A stretch of DNA of 52,109 bases from CANNDT01 sp945876205 (GCA_947503365.1 CANNDT010000023.1:1-52109); one strand, 5' to 3'; shown: positions 39,864-49,049, counted from the first letter of the stretch. Translations and numbers: made by a program. The notes: a model not told the origin generated them from the letters alone.

Positions 39864-41297
39864 TCAGCTCGTTATTCCGGCGAGGCGCTTCGCGTAGTCG
39901 CGGTAGGGCGCGAGGTCGGCGTCCATCAGGATGGTCAGCTTCTGCGTTTCGAGCGACCCCTCGGCGTGGATGGCGAGCAGCTCGAGGTAGCCGCCGAGAT
40001 CCGACGCCGTGATGTCGCGCACCAGGTTCACCGCCCGCAGCCGTTCTTCCGTCGTCGCCGCCGCGCTTCCACCGAGGTATCGCTCCATGTCGGCGCGCGT
40101 TTCGGGATTCAGCCAGTCTTCTTCCATCGGCGCGGTCACGACCAGGCCGCCGGCGATGTCCTGCACCAGCTTCACCATCTCGTGGTAGTGAGCCGCGAAG
40201 TAGTACTTCGCGGCGTTGGTATAGACGACGCCCGGCACCGCGATCCCCGCGCGCATCTGGCATTCGAGTGCAGCGGTCTTCGTCAGCCCGCGCACCGTCT
40301 CGAGATACATGACGAGCTGTACCAGCTTGTCGCGCACATGCGCGGCCTTGGTGATGCCGTTGTATTCGGCCATCAGCGTCGCCATGCCGACGAGCAGTTC
40401 CAGGAGCGGCGTCTTGTACGACACGGCGGTGAAGCGGTGGAACTCGACAAAGGTCTTCGCCAGCTCGCCGGCCGTTTGCCATTCGCCCGCCATGAACACG
40501 CGGTCCCACGGCACCAGCACATCGTCGAACACCGTGAGCGTCTCGACCATCTTGGTCGTCGAGCTGACCGGGTTGTCGAAGGCGCTCGTGGTGCCGAAGC
40601 CGCGAGGGGCGGCGAGAAACCTGATCCCCTTGGTGTTGGGCTTGACGGCAAACGCCACGGCGTACGCCTTGTCCTCCGGTCCCATCGCGCGTGTCGGCAG
40701 GACGATCATCTCGTCGGCGTACACCGCGTTGGTGGTGTGGACCTTCGCGCCGCGGACGACGATGCCGTCCGATCGCTCTTCGACGATGCGGAGGTAGACG
40801 TCGGGATTCGGCTGCTTCGACGGCCTGAGGCTGCGATCGCCCTTGACGTCTGTCTGGGCGACGGCCAGCGTCAGGTCTTCGTCGCGGCAGCGCGCGTGGA
40901 AGGCGCGGATGCGCTCGTGGTATTTCGCGCCGGCAGCGCCGAGCTCGGTCGTCACGACCATCAACGCGAACATCGCGTCGCTGCCGATCTCCTTCACCAG
41001 CGGCACCGTCGTCTTTGCCGCGCGGGTGACGGTTTCGATCAGTTCACGCCGCTTGAGGAGATCCTCGTAGGTGCGGGGAATGACGAAGTAGCGGCTGATC
41101 GTCTTCTGCGTGTCGGGATCGAGCGCCAGCAGCAGATCGCGATGCGTGGGGTCGTCCGCCAGGCGAAAATCAATCGCCGTGTGAGCGGCGCCGACACCCA
41201 GCGAGGGATGCGTGGTGACGTCGGGAACCCGTGTGCCGCGATAGAAAACAACCCGTCCGTCGCGGAGGCCTTCGAGATATTCGTGTTCTGTACGCAC
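39864..41297 (-). CDS. HpaB-family flavin-dependent monooxygenase-like protein
   Basis: A 477-residue protein of the 4-hydroxyphenylacetate 3-hydroxylase (HpaB) family, whose members use reduced FAD and oxygen on phenols, or are dehydratases (4-hydroxybutyryl-CoA dehydratase). Marks include HPSLGVGAAHTAIDFRLADD, AVAQTDVKGDRSLRPSKQPN, IVVRGAKVHTTNAVYADEMI, and DDVLVPWDRVFMAGE. The cluster-binding Cys residues of the dehydratase branch are not visible, which favours the monooxygenase branch. No flavin reductase (HpaC) lies beside it, so FADH2 would come from elsewhere. It is divergent from hsdM with a 48-bp gap. Confidence 0.88.
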   Translation of the reverse strand: MRTEHEYLEGLRDGRVVFYRGTRVPDVTTHPSLGVGAAHTAIDFRLADDPTHRDLLLALDPDTQKTISRYFVIPRTYEDLLKRRELIETVTRAAKTTVPLVKEIGSDAMFALMVVTTELGAAGAKYHERIRAFHARCRDEDLTLAVAQTDVKGDRSLRPSKQPNPDVYLRIVEERSDGIVVRGAKVHTTNAVYADEMIVLPTRAMGPEDKAYAVAFAVKPNTKGIRFLAAPRGFGTTSAFDNPVSSTTKMVETLTVFDDVLVPWDRVFMAGEWQTAGELAKTFVEFHRFTAVSYKTPLLELLVGMATLMAEYNGITKAAHVRDKLVQLVMYLETVRGLTKTAALECQMRAGIAVPGVVYTNAAKYYFAAHYHEMVKLVQDIAGGLVVTAPMEEDWLNPETRADMERYLGGSAAATTEERLRAVNLVRDITASDLGGYLELLAIHAEGSLETQKLTILMDADLAPYRDYAKRLAGITS

Positions 41298-41345
41298 AGC
41301 CGCCGGATGTTAGCACGCGAAGAAGCTCGCTATACTCGGCCCTAC

Positions 41346-42923
41346 ATGGCCCGATCGAAGGCAAAGACACCCAGGGACGCGACGGCACATCTCGGCTTCG
41401 AGGCGAAGTTGTGGCTGACCGCCGACAAGCTTCGCAACAACATGGACGCGGCGGAATACAAGCACGTCGTCCTGGGCCTCATTTTCCTGAAGTACATCTC
41501 CGATACGTTCGAGGAGCACCATGCCAGGCTGATCGACGGCACGGGTGATTACGCCGGGGCCAATCCCGAGGACAAGGACGAATACCTCGCGGCCAACGTC
41601 TTCTGGGTGCCGAAGGAGGCCCGCTGGACGCATCTTCAGTCGCGCGCCAGGCTCCCCGGCATCGGCAAGGATGTGGACGACGCGATGGTCGCGATCGAAC
41701 GCGACAACTCGCGGCTGAAGGGCGTGCTGCCGAAGGACTACGCGCGACCCGCGCTCGACCAGCATCGCCTGGGCGAGCTCATCGACCTGATCGGCACGAT
41801 CGGGCTGGGTGACAGGGACAACCGCGCGAAAGACGTCCTCGGGCGGGTCTATGAATATTTCCTCGGCCAGTTCGCCAGCGCCGAAGGCAAGAAGGGCGGC
41901 CAGTTCTATACGCCGTCGTGCGTGGTCCGTCTGCTGGTCGAAATGCTCGCGCCCTACAAGGGCCGCATCTACGATCCGTGCTGCGGCTCGGGCGGGATGT
42001 TCGTGCAATCAGAAAAGTTCGTGGAAGCGCACGGCGGCAGGGTTGGCGATATCAGCATCTACGGGCAGGAGAGCAACTCCACCACTCGTCGTCTTGCCGT
42101 GATGAACCTGGCTCTCCGCGGCATCGAAGCCGATTTCGGCCCTGAGCACGCCGACACTTTTCGCCGCGATCTGCATCCCGACCTCCGCGCCGACTTCGTG
42201 CTCGCCAACCCGCCCTTCAACGACTCCGACTGGTTCCGCAAGGATGACGACGTGCGGTGGCAGTACGGCGTGCCGCCGAAGGGGAATGCCAACTTCGCCT
42301 GGGTGCAGCACTTCATCCATCACCTCGCGCCGGCGTCTCCCGCAGGGGGCGGTATGGCCGGTTTCGTCCTCGCCAACGGCAGCATGTCGTCGAACCAGTC
42401 GGGGGAAGGGGAGATTCGCAAGGCGATCATCGAGGCCGACCTCGTGGATTGCATGGTGGCGATGCCCGGCCAGTTGTTCTACAGCACGCAGATTCCCGTG
42501 TGCCTCTGGTTTCTCGCGAAGAACAAGCACGACGGCAAGCGCCGGGACCGGCGGAAGCAGACTCTGTTCATCGACGCGCGCAAGCTCGGCACGCTCATCG
42601 ACCGCGTCCACCGCGACCTGACGGACGCGGATCTCCAGAAGATCGTCTCCACGTATCACGCTTGGCGGGGAGATCCGGATGCGGGCAAGTACGAAGACGT
42701 CGCGGGGTTCTGCAAGTCGGCGACGACCGCCGAGATCGCTGCGCATGGCCACGTTCTCACGCCTGGCCGTTATGTCGGTGCCGAAGAGGTGGAAGACGAC
42801 GGCGAACCCTTTGAAGAGAAGATGCCCCGCCTTGTCGCCGAACTGGAGGCTCAGTTCAAGGAGTCAGCGAAACTTGAGCAGGCCATCACAGCCAACCTGA
42901 AGGGGCTGGGATATGGCAGCTAA
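41346..42923 (+). CDS. hsdM: Type I restriction-modification methyltransferase subunit
   Basis: A 525-residue N6-adenine methyltransferase subunit of a type I system, which with HsdS methylates the host's recognition sites. The N-terminal helical domain (FEAKLWLTADKLRNNMDAAE, YKHVVLGLIFLKYISDTFEE) is typical of HsdM. The AdoMet motif is YDPCCGSGGMF (210-217 region), the substrate-adenine motif is NPPF at 288-291, and KGGQFYTPSCVVRLLVEML precedes them. The ATG at 41346 starts MARSKAKTPRDATAHLG; the frame is open far upstream, but that part lies antisense to the HpaB gene. Its 3' end overlaps hsdS by 11 bp. Confidence 0.95.
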   Translation: MARSKAKTPRDATAHLGFEAKLWLTADKLRNNMDAAEYKHVVLGLIFLKYISDTFEEHHARLIDGTGDYAGANPEDKDEYLAANVFWVPKEARWTHLQSRARLPGIGKDVDDAMVAIERDNSRLKGVLPKDYARPALDQHRLGELIDLIGTIGLGDRDNRAKDVLGRVYEYFLGQFASAEGKKGGQFYTPSCVVRLLVEMLAPYKGRIYDPCCGSGGMFVQSEKFVEAHGGRVGDISIYGQESNSTTRRLAVMNLALRGIEADFGPEHADTFRRDLHPDLRADFVLANPPFNDSDWFRKDDDVRWQYGVPPKGNANFAWVQHFIHHLAPASPAGGGMAGFVLANGSMSSNQSGEGEIRKAIIEADLVDCMVAMPGQLFYSTQIPVCLWFLAKNKHDGKRRDRRKQTLFIDARKLGTLIDRVHRDLTDADLQKIVSTYHAWRGDPDAGKYEDVAGFCKSATTAEIAAHGHVLTPGRYVGAEEVEDDGEPFEEKMPRLVAELEAQFKESAKLEQAITANLKGLGYGS

Positions 42924-44130
42924 GTGGAGGAACACGACGCTCGGTGATTTCGTGGCACTACAACGAGGCCACGACCTGACCGACTCCGAACGTCGACCAG
43001 GGAAGGTTCCCGTATTGGGATCAGCGGGGCAAAATGGATTTCACGATACCTGCTTGGCTAAGGGTCCTGGAGTTGTCGTGGGGCGAAGTGGCGCTTCGTT
43101 CGGACAGGTTCACTTCTGCGCCGAAGACTACTGGCCGCACAATACTGGACTCTACGTCACCGACTTCAAGGGAAACGACCCTCTGTTCGCGTTCTACTTT
43201 CTGAAGAGTCTCGATTTTGACCGATACAACTCCGGTAGTGCGCAGGCTTCGCTGAATCGAAACTTCATCTACCCAATTCCGATCAAGGTACCGGAGCCAG
43301 CTGAGCAAGAGTTGATCGCAGCAGCCTTGGGGATGCTGGATGACAAGATCGAGGTGAACCGGCGGATGAACGCGACGCTGGAAGCGATGGCGCGGGCGCT
43401 CTTTCAGAGCTGGTTCGTGGACTTCGATCCCGTCCGCGCGAAACTCGACGGCCGGTCAGTAAACGGGTTGGACGAAGCCACTGCAGCACTCTTCCCGGAC
43501 CACTTTGAGGAGTCGGAGCTCGGCCACACACCACGATCTTGGGAAGTTCGGAGCCTCGACAAAATCGCCCACTATCTGAACGGGCTTGCTCTCCAGAATT
43601 ATCCGGCCGGCAACAGCCCCACCCTCCCCGTGATCAAGATCGCCCAACTGCGCAAAGGCGACACTGTTGGCGCGGACCGCTGTAGCGCGGACCTGCCGGC
43701 TGAATATGTTGTCCATGACGGCGACGTGCTCTTTTCCTGGTCTGGCAGTCTCGAAGTCGAGCTCTGGTGCGGCGGGCCAGGCGCATTGAACCAGCACTTG
43801 TTCAAGGTCACATCGGCCGAATTCCCAAAGTGGTTCTGTTATCTGTGGACGCTGTATCACCTCGACGAGTTCCGACTCATCGCCGCCGGCAAGGCCACCA
43901 CGATGGGCCACATCCAGCGGGGTCACCTCACCGCCGCAAGAGTCCTCGTCCCGTCGCGTCCGTTGCTCAAATCAATGACCGGCATCATGTCCCCGCTCAT
44001 CGAACGCATCATCGCCAACCGCATCCAATCCCGCACGCTCGCCACCCTGCGCGACACGCTGTTGCCGAAGCTGCTGAGCGGCGAAATTCGCGTAGCTGGG
44101 CCAGCAGTTACGTCTGCATCCGTATCCTGA
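42913..44130 (+). CDS. hsdS: Type I restriction-modification specificity subunit
   Basis: A 405-residue DNA-recognition subunit that determines the bipartite target for HsdM and HsdR. Target-recognition domain 1 covers about residues 1-135, followed by the first conserved coiled coil (EQELIAAALGMLDDKIEVNR, ending FQSWFVDFDPVRAKLDG). Domain 2 covers about 195-345 (PRSWEVRSLDKIAHYLNGLA), followed by the second coil (LIERIIANRIQSRTLATLRD, TLLPKLLSGEIRV). Base composition is visibly less GC-rich than in neighbouring genes, common in hsdS and consistent with exchange. The deaminase-fusion gene starts three bases after its stop, so the two are probably translated together. Confidence 0.94.
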   Translation: MAAKWRNTTLGDFVALQRGHDLTDSERRPGKVPVLGSAGQNGFHDTCLAKGPGVVVGRSGASFGQVHFCAEDYWPHNTGLYVTDFKGNDPLFAFYFLKSLDFDRYNSGSAQASLNRNFIYPIPIKVPEPAEQELIAAALGMLDDKIEVNRRMNATLEAMARALFQSWFVDFDPVRAKLDGRSVNGLDEATAALFPDHFEESELGHTPRSWEVRSLDKIAHYLNGLALQNYPAGNSPTLPVIKIAQLRKGDTVGADRCSADLPAEYVVHDGDVLFSWSGSLEVELWCGGPGALNQHLFKVTSAEFPKWFCYLWTLYHLDEFRLIAAGKATTMGHIQRGHLTAARVLVPSRPLLKSMTGIMSPLIERIIANRIQSRTLATLRDTLLPKLLSGEIRVAGPAVTSASVS

Positions 44131-44133
44131 CTC

Positions 44134-45618
44134 ATGGCCTCCCAGCCCAAGTTCACCCCGCGCGAGTTGATGGAAAAGGCCATCAGCGTGATGAAGCAGT
44201 CCGTCGCTGAGGCGCGTCCAGACGGGAAGGCGAGCCCCCTGGTCGGCGCGGTGTTGGTAAAGCCCGATGGGGTGGTAGAGACAGCTCATCGCGGTGAACT
44301 GCGGGAAGGCGATCATGCCGAGTTCACCCTGCTCGAACGAAAGAACCGGTCAAACAGACTGGATGGCTCCATCCTCTTCGCCACGCTGGAGCCCTGCGCG
44401 CCCGGTGCCCGGAATCACCCCAAGCTGAGTTGCGCCGAGCGCATTGTCAACGCCCGCATCAAGGAAGTGTGGATCGGCATACATGATCCAGACCCAACCG
44501 TGGACCGCAGGGGCATCGCGTTTCTTCAGCGCCACGGCGTCACCATCCACATGTTCGATCGGGATCTTCAGGAGGAGATCGAGGCGGCGAACAAGGATTT
44601 CATCGCGCAGGCCGTGGAGCGTCGGGCGGCGAGGGAAGCGCCTGAAGAGGTAGTTCTCTCGACACTTGAGAATCCGGTAGGGACCGCAGACCTCAGCGAC
44701 TTTTCGCAGGAAGCGCTCGAGCGCTATCGCACTCATTCAAAGATCGAAGAAGCAACGAATTCAGATAGGTTTCGGCGGAGATTAGTTCAGCAGGGCTTGT
44801 TGAAGGCAAAGGGAACGAAGATTGTTCCTGCCGGGTTCGGCGTATTGCTTTTTGGCGAGAGCCCGCGGGATGTCATGCCTCAGGCTGGCCTGCTGGGGAC
44901 GATCCACTACTCCGACGGGACGGAGGAAGTTCGTGACTTCGACGGGCCAATGGTTCTCGTGCCTGAGCAGGCGATCCAATGGCTCAAGGACAAGCTGCCG
45001 AATCCCATCGACCGGCGAGACGCGCACCGGAAAGATGCCACCGAGGACCTTTACGAGCTCGTTCGGGAAGGTATCGTCAACGCCCTGGTGCATAGGAACT
45101 ACGACATAAGAGGTGCAAAGTGCCAGTTGGTCGTCACGCCGGACACAATCACGATAAAGAGCCCTGGCGAACCCGTGAAGCCGATAAGGTTGGATCAACT
45201 GCAGTCATTCAGCGCGCCGATGCTGAGCCGGAATCCTTTGCTCCATTACGTCTTCGCCAGGATGGAATTAGCTGAGGAGCGGGGACTCGGCCTCAGGTCG
45301 ATGAAGGCGCGAGCAGCCAGCGCTGGCTTGCCTTTGCCGACCTATGGCTGGGAAGAACCGTATCTGGTTCTGACGCTGTATCGAAATGCCGAAGGCGCCA
45401 CTCGCTCTCTGGGGGAGGGCATCCTCGCCCAGTTGTCTCGCGAGGAACAACGAGGATGGACGCTTTTGTCGGGCAGAGGCATTACCACTCAGAGTGCGTA
45501 TGCTCGCGCGATGAACGTGACCGCCCGTACGGCCCAGCGGCACCTAGGTCATTTCGTCGAGCTAGGGTTGTTGAAGCGCGTTGGACAAGGCCCCTCAACC
45601 GAGTACTTGAAGGGCTGA
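44134..45618 (+). CDS. Deaminase - HATPase_c_4 - winged-helix fusion protein in the R-M locus
   Basis: A 494-residue three-part protein. Residues about 10-160 are a zinc-dependent cytidine/RibD-type deaminase domain: HAE (His61, Glu63) and PC-x11-C (Cys88, Cys100) supply the zinc and proton-shuttle residues within HAEFTLLER and TLEPCAPGARNHPKLSC. Residues about 185-290 match the linker normally found after an AlbA_2/Schlafen domain (GFGVLLFGESPRDVMPQAGL). Residues about 300-415 are an HATPase_c_4 domain, with N-box EGIVNALVHRNY (Glu312, Asn316), IKSPGEPV, SRNPLL and EERGLGL. The C-terminus (about 430-494) is a winged helix (ARAMNVTARTAQRHLGHFVE). The AlbA_2 domain is thus replaced by a deaminase. 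Lying between hsdS and hsdR, it may control or assist the system; the substrate is unknown. Confidence 0.85.
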   Translation: MASQPKFTPRELMEKAISVMKQSVAEARPDGKASPLVGAVLVKPDGVVETAHRGELREGDHAEFTLLERKNRSNRLDGSILFATLEPCAPGARNHPKLSCAERIVNARIKEVWIGIHDPDPTVDRRGIAFLQRHGVTIHMFDRDLQEEIEAANKDFIAQAVERRAAREAPEEVVLSTLENPVGTADLSDFSQEALERYRTHSKIEEATNSDRFRRRLVQQGLLKAKGTKIVPAGFGVLLFGESPRDVMPQAGLLGTIHYSDGTEEVRDFDGPMVLVPEQAIQWLKDKLPNPIDRRDAHRKDATEDLYELVREGIVNALVHRNYDIRGAKCQLVVTPDTITIKSPGEPVKPIRLDQLQSFSAPMLSRNPLLHYVFARMELAEERGLGLRSMKARAASAGLPLPTYGWEEPYLVLTLYRNAEGATRSLGEGILAQLSREEQRGWTLLSGRGITTQSAYARAMNVTARTAQRHLGHFVELGLLKRVGQGPSTEYLKG

Positions 45619-45713
45619 ACGCGACAGGAGCTGCGACATGGCGTCGCGATAGAGGCTTGAAAACAAGCTGGCAATTGGAATCGCGACATGAATCGCGACA
45701 TAGTGTCGCGATT
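45619..45713. promoter_or_regulatory. Duplicated GCGAC operator-like array upstream of hsdR
   Basis: Six GCGAC half-sites: direct at 45621, 45633, 45683 and 45695, inverted (GTCGC) at 45643 and 45705. All three elements of the first module recur exactly 62 bp later. Within each module a half-site is followed 12 bp on by a 15-bp palindrome, GCGACATGGCGTCGC and GCGACATAGTGTCGC. The second sits in a perfect stem AATCGCGACA-TAG-TGTCGCGATT (45691-45713). The array lies 133 bp before hsdR. Confidence 0.65.
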
Positions 45714-45757
45714 CAGGGGAACGCTGCGCGGTGAGGTCTGCCGTTCTGGGCTTGAGA

Positions 45758-45773
45758 CTGCGTTTAAACGCAG
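45758..45773. promoter_or_regulatory. Perfect 16-bp palindrome CTGCGTTTAAACGCAG
   Basis: A perfect 16-bp palindrome with an AT-rich centre lies 73 bp before the hsdR start codon, downstream of the GCGAC array. It could be an operator for a dimeric repressor; no hsdR promoter was firmly identified. Confidence 0.5.
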
Positions 45774-45845
45774 GGCGGCCGGTGCGTTCCTGTTTCAGGC
45801 AAGTCTTTGATTTGCAGTGACTTCCTTCTTTAATCGCAAATACTG

Positions 45846-48800
45846 ATGAGCTTCAACGAAGCCGTTGTCGAAAACGCCGCCCTGACCTGGTTCGGGGAAC
45901 TGGGCTATGCGCGTGGACACGGCCCGCACCTCGCCCCCGGTGAGCCGGCGGCGGAACGTGAGTCGTTTGGCGACGTGGTCCTCGTGGGCCGCTTGCGGAA
46001 GGCGATCGATCGGCTGAACCCGGAGGTTCCGGCCGACGCCCGTGAAGAGGCGCTGAGAAAGACGCTCAGGGTTGGGACGCCGTCGCTCACCCGGACCAAC
46101 CGCGCCTTTCACCGGATGCTGCGCGACGGGGTGGAGGTGGAATACCGGCGACCCGATGGGTCCATCGCTGGCGACCGCGTGCGGCTGCTGGATTTCGCCA
46201 GCGTCCAGGAGAACGACTGGCTGGCGGTGAACCAGTTCACCGTCATCGACGGCCATCACACCCGCCGCCCCGACATCGTCGTCTTCGTCAACGGGCTGCC
46301 GCTCGCGGTGATCGAGCTGAAGAACGCCGCCGACGAAGCCGCGACGATCTGGAGCGCCTACGCCCAGGTGCAAACCTACAAGGCGCAGATTCCGTCGCTC
46401 CTCCACTACAACGCGGCGCTGGTGCTGAGTGATGGCCTGCAGGCGCGCATCGGGTCGCTCACGGCCAACCAGGAGTGGTTCAAGGTCTGGCGCACGATCG
46501 ATGGCGTAGGCGACGCCCCGAAGACGACGCTGGAGCTTGAGGTGTTGGTGCGCGGCGTGTTCGACCGCCAACGGTTCCTCGACCTGCTGCAACACTTCAT
46601 CGTCTTCGAGGAAGACCCCGACAGCGGCGCTCTCCACAAGATCATTGCGGGTTACCACCAGTTCCACGCGGTGAACACGGCAGTCGACGAAACCGTCCGG
46701 GCCAGCGCCGTGCCGAGGGGAGACCTGGTCCGCGAAGAGCGCGGCACCTTCTGGACGGGCCGGATGCACGGCGGCACGCCGGGCGACCGGCGCGCGGGCG
46801 TCGTCTGGCACACGCAGGGCAGCGGCAAGAGCTTCTCGATGCTCTTCTACGCCGCGCGCATGGTGCGGCATCCGGCGATGCACAACCCGACGCTGGTCGT
46901 GCTGACGGATCGCAACGACCTCGACGATCAGTTGTTCGGCCAGTTCCAGCGGTGCCACGACATCCTCGGCCAGACGCCGGTGCAGGCGGATGGGCGTGAG
47001 CATCTGCGAGAGCTGCTGAACCGCGCGAGCGGCGGCGTGGTGTTCACCACCATCCAGAAGTTCATGCCGGAGGCTGGCGAGCTGATGCCCGAGCTGAGCC
47101 CGCGCCGCAACATTGTCGTCATCGCGGACGAGGCGCATCGCAGCCAGTACGGATTCGGCGGCAAGGTGAACGAGAAGACCGGGGAGATGTCCTACGGCTT
47201 TGCCACCAATCTCCGTCACGCGCTGCCGAACGCCTCGTTCATTGGCTTCACGGGAACGCCGATCGAGAAGGCTGATGCCAACACGCGTGCGGTGTTTGGC
47301 GACTACATTTCCATCTACGACATCCAGCGCGCCGTCGCCGACAAGGCGACGGTGCCGATCTATTACGAGAGCCGCATCGCCAAGCTCGGGCTGAACGCCG
47401 CGGCGTTGCCAAAGATCGACGACGAGTTCGAAGAGATCACCGAAGGCGAGGAACAGACCAGGAAGGAGAAGCTCAAGACGAAGTGGGCCGCGCTCGAAGC
47501 GCTGGTGGGCGACCCGAAACGTATCGCGCTGATTGCCGCCGACCTCGTGCAGCATTTCGAGAAGCGTCTGGAGGCCATGGACGGCAAGGCGATGATCGTC
47601 TGTATGAGCCGCCGCATCTGCGCCGACCTCTACGACGCCCTCATTGCGCTGCGTCCTGAATGGGCCAGCGCCACAGATGACGACCCGGAAGCCGAGAAGG
47701 GCAGACGTTGCGTCGTGAAAGTGGTGATGACAGGCAGTGCGGACGATGGCCCGGCGTGGCAGCCGCACATCCGCAACAAGGACAAGCGCCGGAAGCTTGC
47801 GAACCGTTTCAAGGACAGCGCCGACCCGTTCCGCATCGTGATCGTTCGCGACATGTGGCTCACCGGCTTCGACGCGCCTTGCCTGCACACGATGTATGCC
47901 GACAAGCCGATGCAGGGTCACGGCCTCATGCAGGCGATAGCCCGCGTGAACCGTGTGTTCCGCGACAAGCCTGGCGGCCTGGTGGTTGACTACCTTGGCC
48001 TCGCCGATCAACTGAAGCAGGCCCTCGCCACCTACACCGAAAGCGGCGGACAGGGCGACCCGACCTACGACACCGCCCAGGCCATCGCCGTGATGCTGGA
48101 AAAACACGGCATCGCCTGCGACATGCTGCACGGCCTCAACTGGGGCAAGTGGACGACGGGCACGCCGGCCGAGCGTCTCGCCCTCATTCCCGCTGGGCAG
48201 GAGCACATCCTCGAGCAGCTGGATGGCAAGAAGCGCTTCGTGCAGGCGGTGACCGAACTATCCAGGGCCTTCGCTCTGTGCGCGGCGAGCGACGAGGCGA
48301 TGAGAATCCGCGATGACGTGAGCTTCGTGCAGGCGCTGCAGGCGGCGCTCACCAAGCAGAGCACGCGCAACGGAAAGACTCCCGAGCAGATCGACGCGGC
48401 CATCCGTCAGCTCGTGTCCCAGGCGATCACGACCGATGGGCAGGTGATCGACGTCTTCACGGCCGCCGGGTTGCCCCGGCCCGACATCGGCATCCTGTCC
48501 GAGCAGTTCCTCTCCGAGGTGCGCGGCCTGAAGCACAAGAACGTTGCCGCCGCGCTGCTGGAAAAGCTCCTCAAGGACGAAATCAGGGTGCGCTCGAAGC
48601 GTCACCTCGTTCAGGCGCACCTCTTCAGCGAGAAACTGAAGAAGACCCTGAACGCGTATCACAACCGCGCGATTGCCACCCAGGAAGTCATCGACGAGTT
48701 GATCAGGCTGGCGAAGGAGATGGACTCGGCGACCAGGCGCGGCGAGGACCTGGGTCTCACTGACGACGAGGTGGCGTTCTACGAGGCGCTGGCGGTCAAC

Positions 48801-49049
48801 GACTCGGCTGTCCAGGCCATGGGCGATGACAAGCTGAAGGTGATTGCCACTGAGCTCATCACGCAGGTTCGCAAGAGCGTCACCATCGATTGGAACCTGC
48901 GCGAATCTGCCCGTGCCAGGATTCGCGTGTTGGTCAAGCGGATCCTGAACAAGTACGGCTATCCGCCAGACCTGCAGGAAGAGGCCGTGAAGACAGTGCT
49001 GATGCAGGCGGAGCTGCTCTGCGCGGAGTGGATCCAGCCGTCAGCCTGA
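45846..49049 (+). CDS. hsdR: Type I restriction endonuclease subunit R
   Basis: A 1067-residue motor and nuclease subunit that translocates DNA and cuts it when the HsdS target is unmethylated. The N-terminal PD-(D/E)xK nuclease has Asp143 (RPDIVVF) and Glu157-x-Lys159 (AVIELKN). The SF2 helicase motor follows with Walker A HTQGSGKS (Lys328), a TDRNDLDDQLF motif Ia region, DEAH at 428-431 (IADEAHRSQYG), GFTGTPI and later GFDAPCLHTMY and ARVNRVFRDKPGG. The C-terminal helical part (about 800-1067) should contact the methylase core. All visible catalytic residues are intact, so the enzyme looks active. The 227-bp leader suggests separate control from hsdMS. Confidence 0.96.
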   Translation: MSFNEAVVENAALTWFGELGYARGHGPHLAPGEPAAERESFGDVVLVGRLRKAIDRLNPEVPADAREEALRKTLRVGTPSLTRTNRAFHRMLRDGVEVEYRRPDGSIAGDRVRLLDFASVQENDWLAVNQFTVIDGHHTRRPDIVVFVNGLPLAVIELKNAADEAATIWSAYAQVQTYKAQIPSLLHYNAALVLSDGLQARIGSLTANQEWFKVWRTIDGVGDAPKTTLELEVLVRGVFDRQRFLDLLQHFIVFEEDPDSGALHKIIAGYHQFHAVNTAVDETVRASAVPRGDLVREERGTFWTGRMHGGTPGDRRAGVVWHTQGSGKSFSMLFYAARMVRHPAMHNPTLVVLTDRNDLDDQLFGQFQRCHDILGQTPVQADGREHLRELLNRASGGVVFTTIQKFMPEAGELMPELSPRRNIVVIADEAHRSQYGFGGKVNEKTGEMSYGFATNLRHALPNASFIGFTGTPIEKADANTRAVFGDYISIYDIQRAVADKATVPIYYESRIAKLGLNAAALPKIDDEFEEITEGEEQTRKEKLKTKWAALEALVGDPKRIALIAADLVQHFEKRLEAMDGKAMIVCMSRRICADLYDALIALRPEWASATDDDPEAEKGRRCVVKVVMTGSADDGPAWQPHIRNKDKRRKLANRFKDSADPFRIVIVRDMWLTGFDAPCLHTMYADKPMQGHGLMQAIARVNRVFRDKPGGLVVDYLGLADQLKQALATYTESGGQGDPTYDTAQAIAVMLEKHGIACDMLHGLNWGKWTTGTPAERLALIPAGQEHILEQLDGKKRFVQAVTELSRAFALCAASDEAMRIRDDVSFVQALQAALTKQSTRNGKTPEQIDAAIRQLVSQAITTDGQVIDVFTAAGLPRPDIGILSEQFLSEVRGLKHKNVAAALLEKLLKDEIRVRSKRHLVQAHLFSEKLKKTLNAYHNRAIATQEVIDELIRLAKEMDSATRRGEDLGLTDDEVAFYEALAVNDSAVQAMGDDKLKVIATELITQVRKSVTIDWNLRESARARIRVLVKRILNKYGYPPDLQEEAVKTVLMQAELLCAEWIQPSA

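Noticed and set aside
39825..41345. Upstream extension of the hsdM frame by about 507 codons
   Set aside because: The frame is open but lies antisense to the HpaB-family gene; HsdM proteins start near MARSKAKTP at 41346.
45619..45773. tRNA or small-RNA gene in the hsdR leader
   Set aside because: The palindromes do not fold into a cloverleaf and no CCA or T-loop pattern is present; the duplicated half-sites fit an operator better.
45795..48206. 803-codon open frame on the minus strand
   Set aside because: Antisense to hsdR, which has intact nuclease and helicase motifs; no domain visible in the minus frame.
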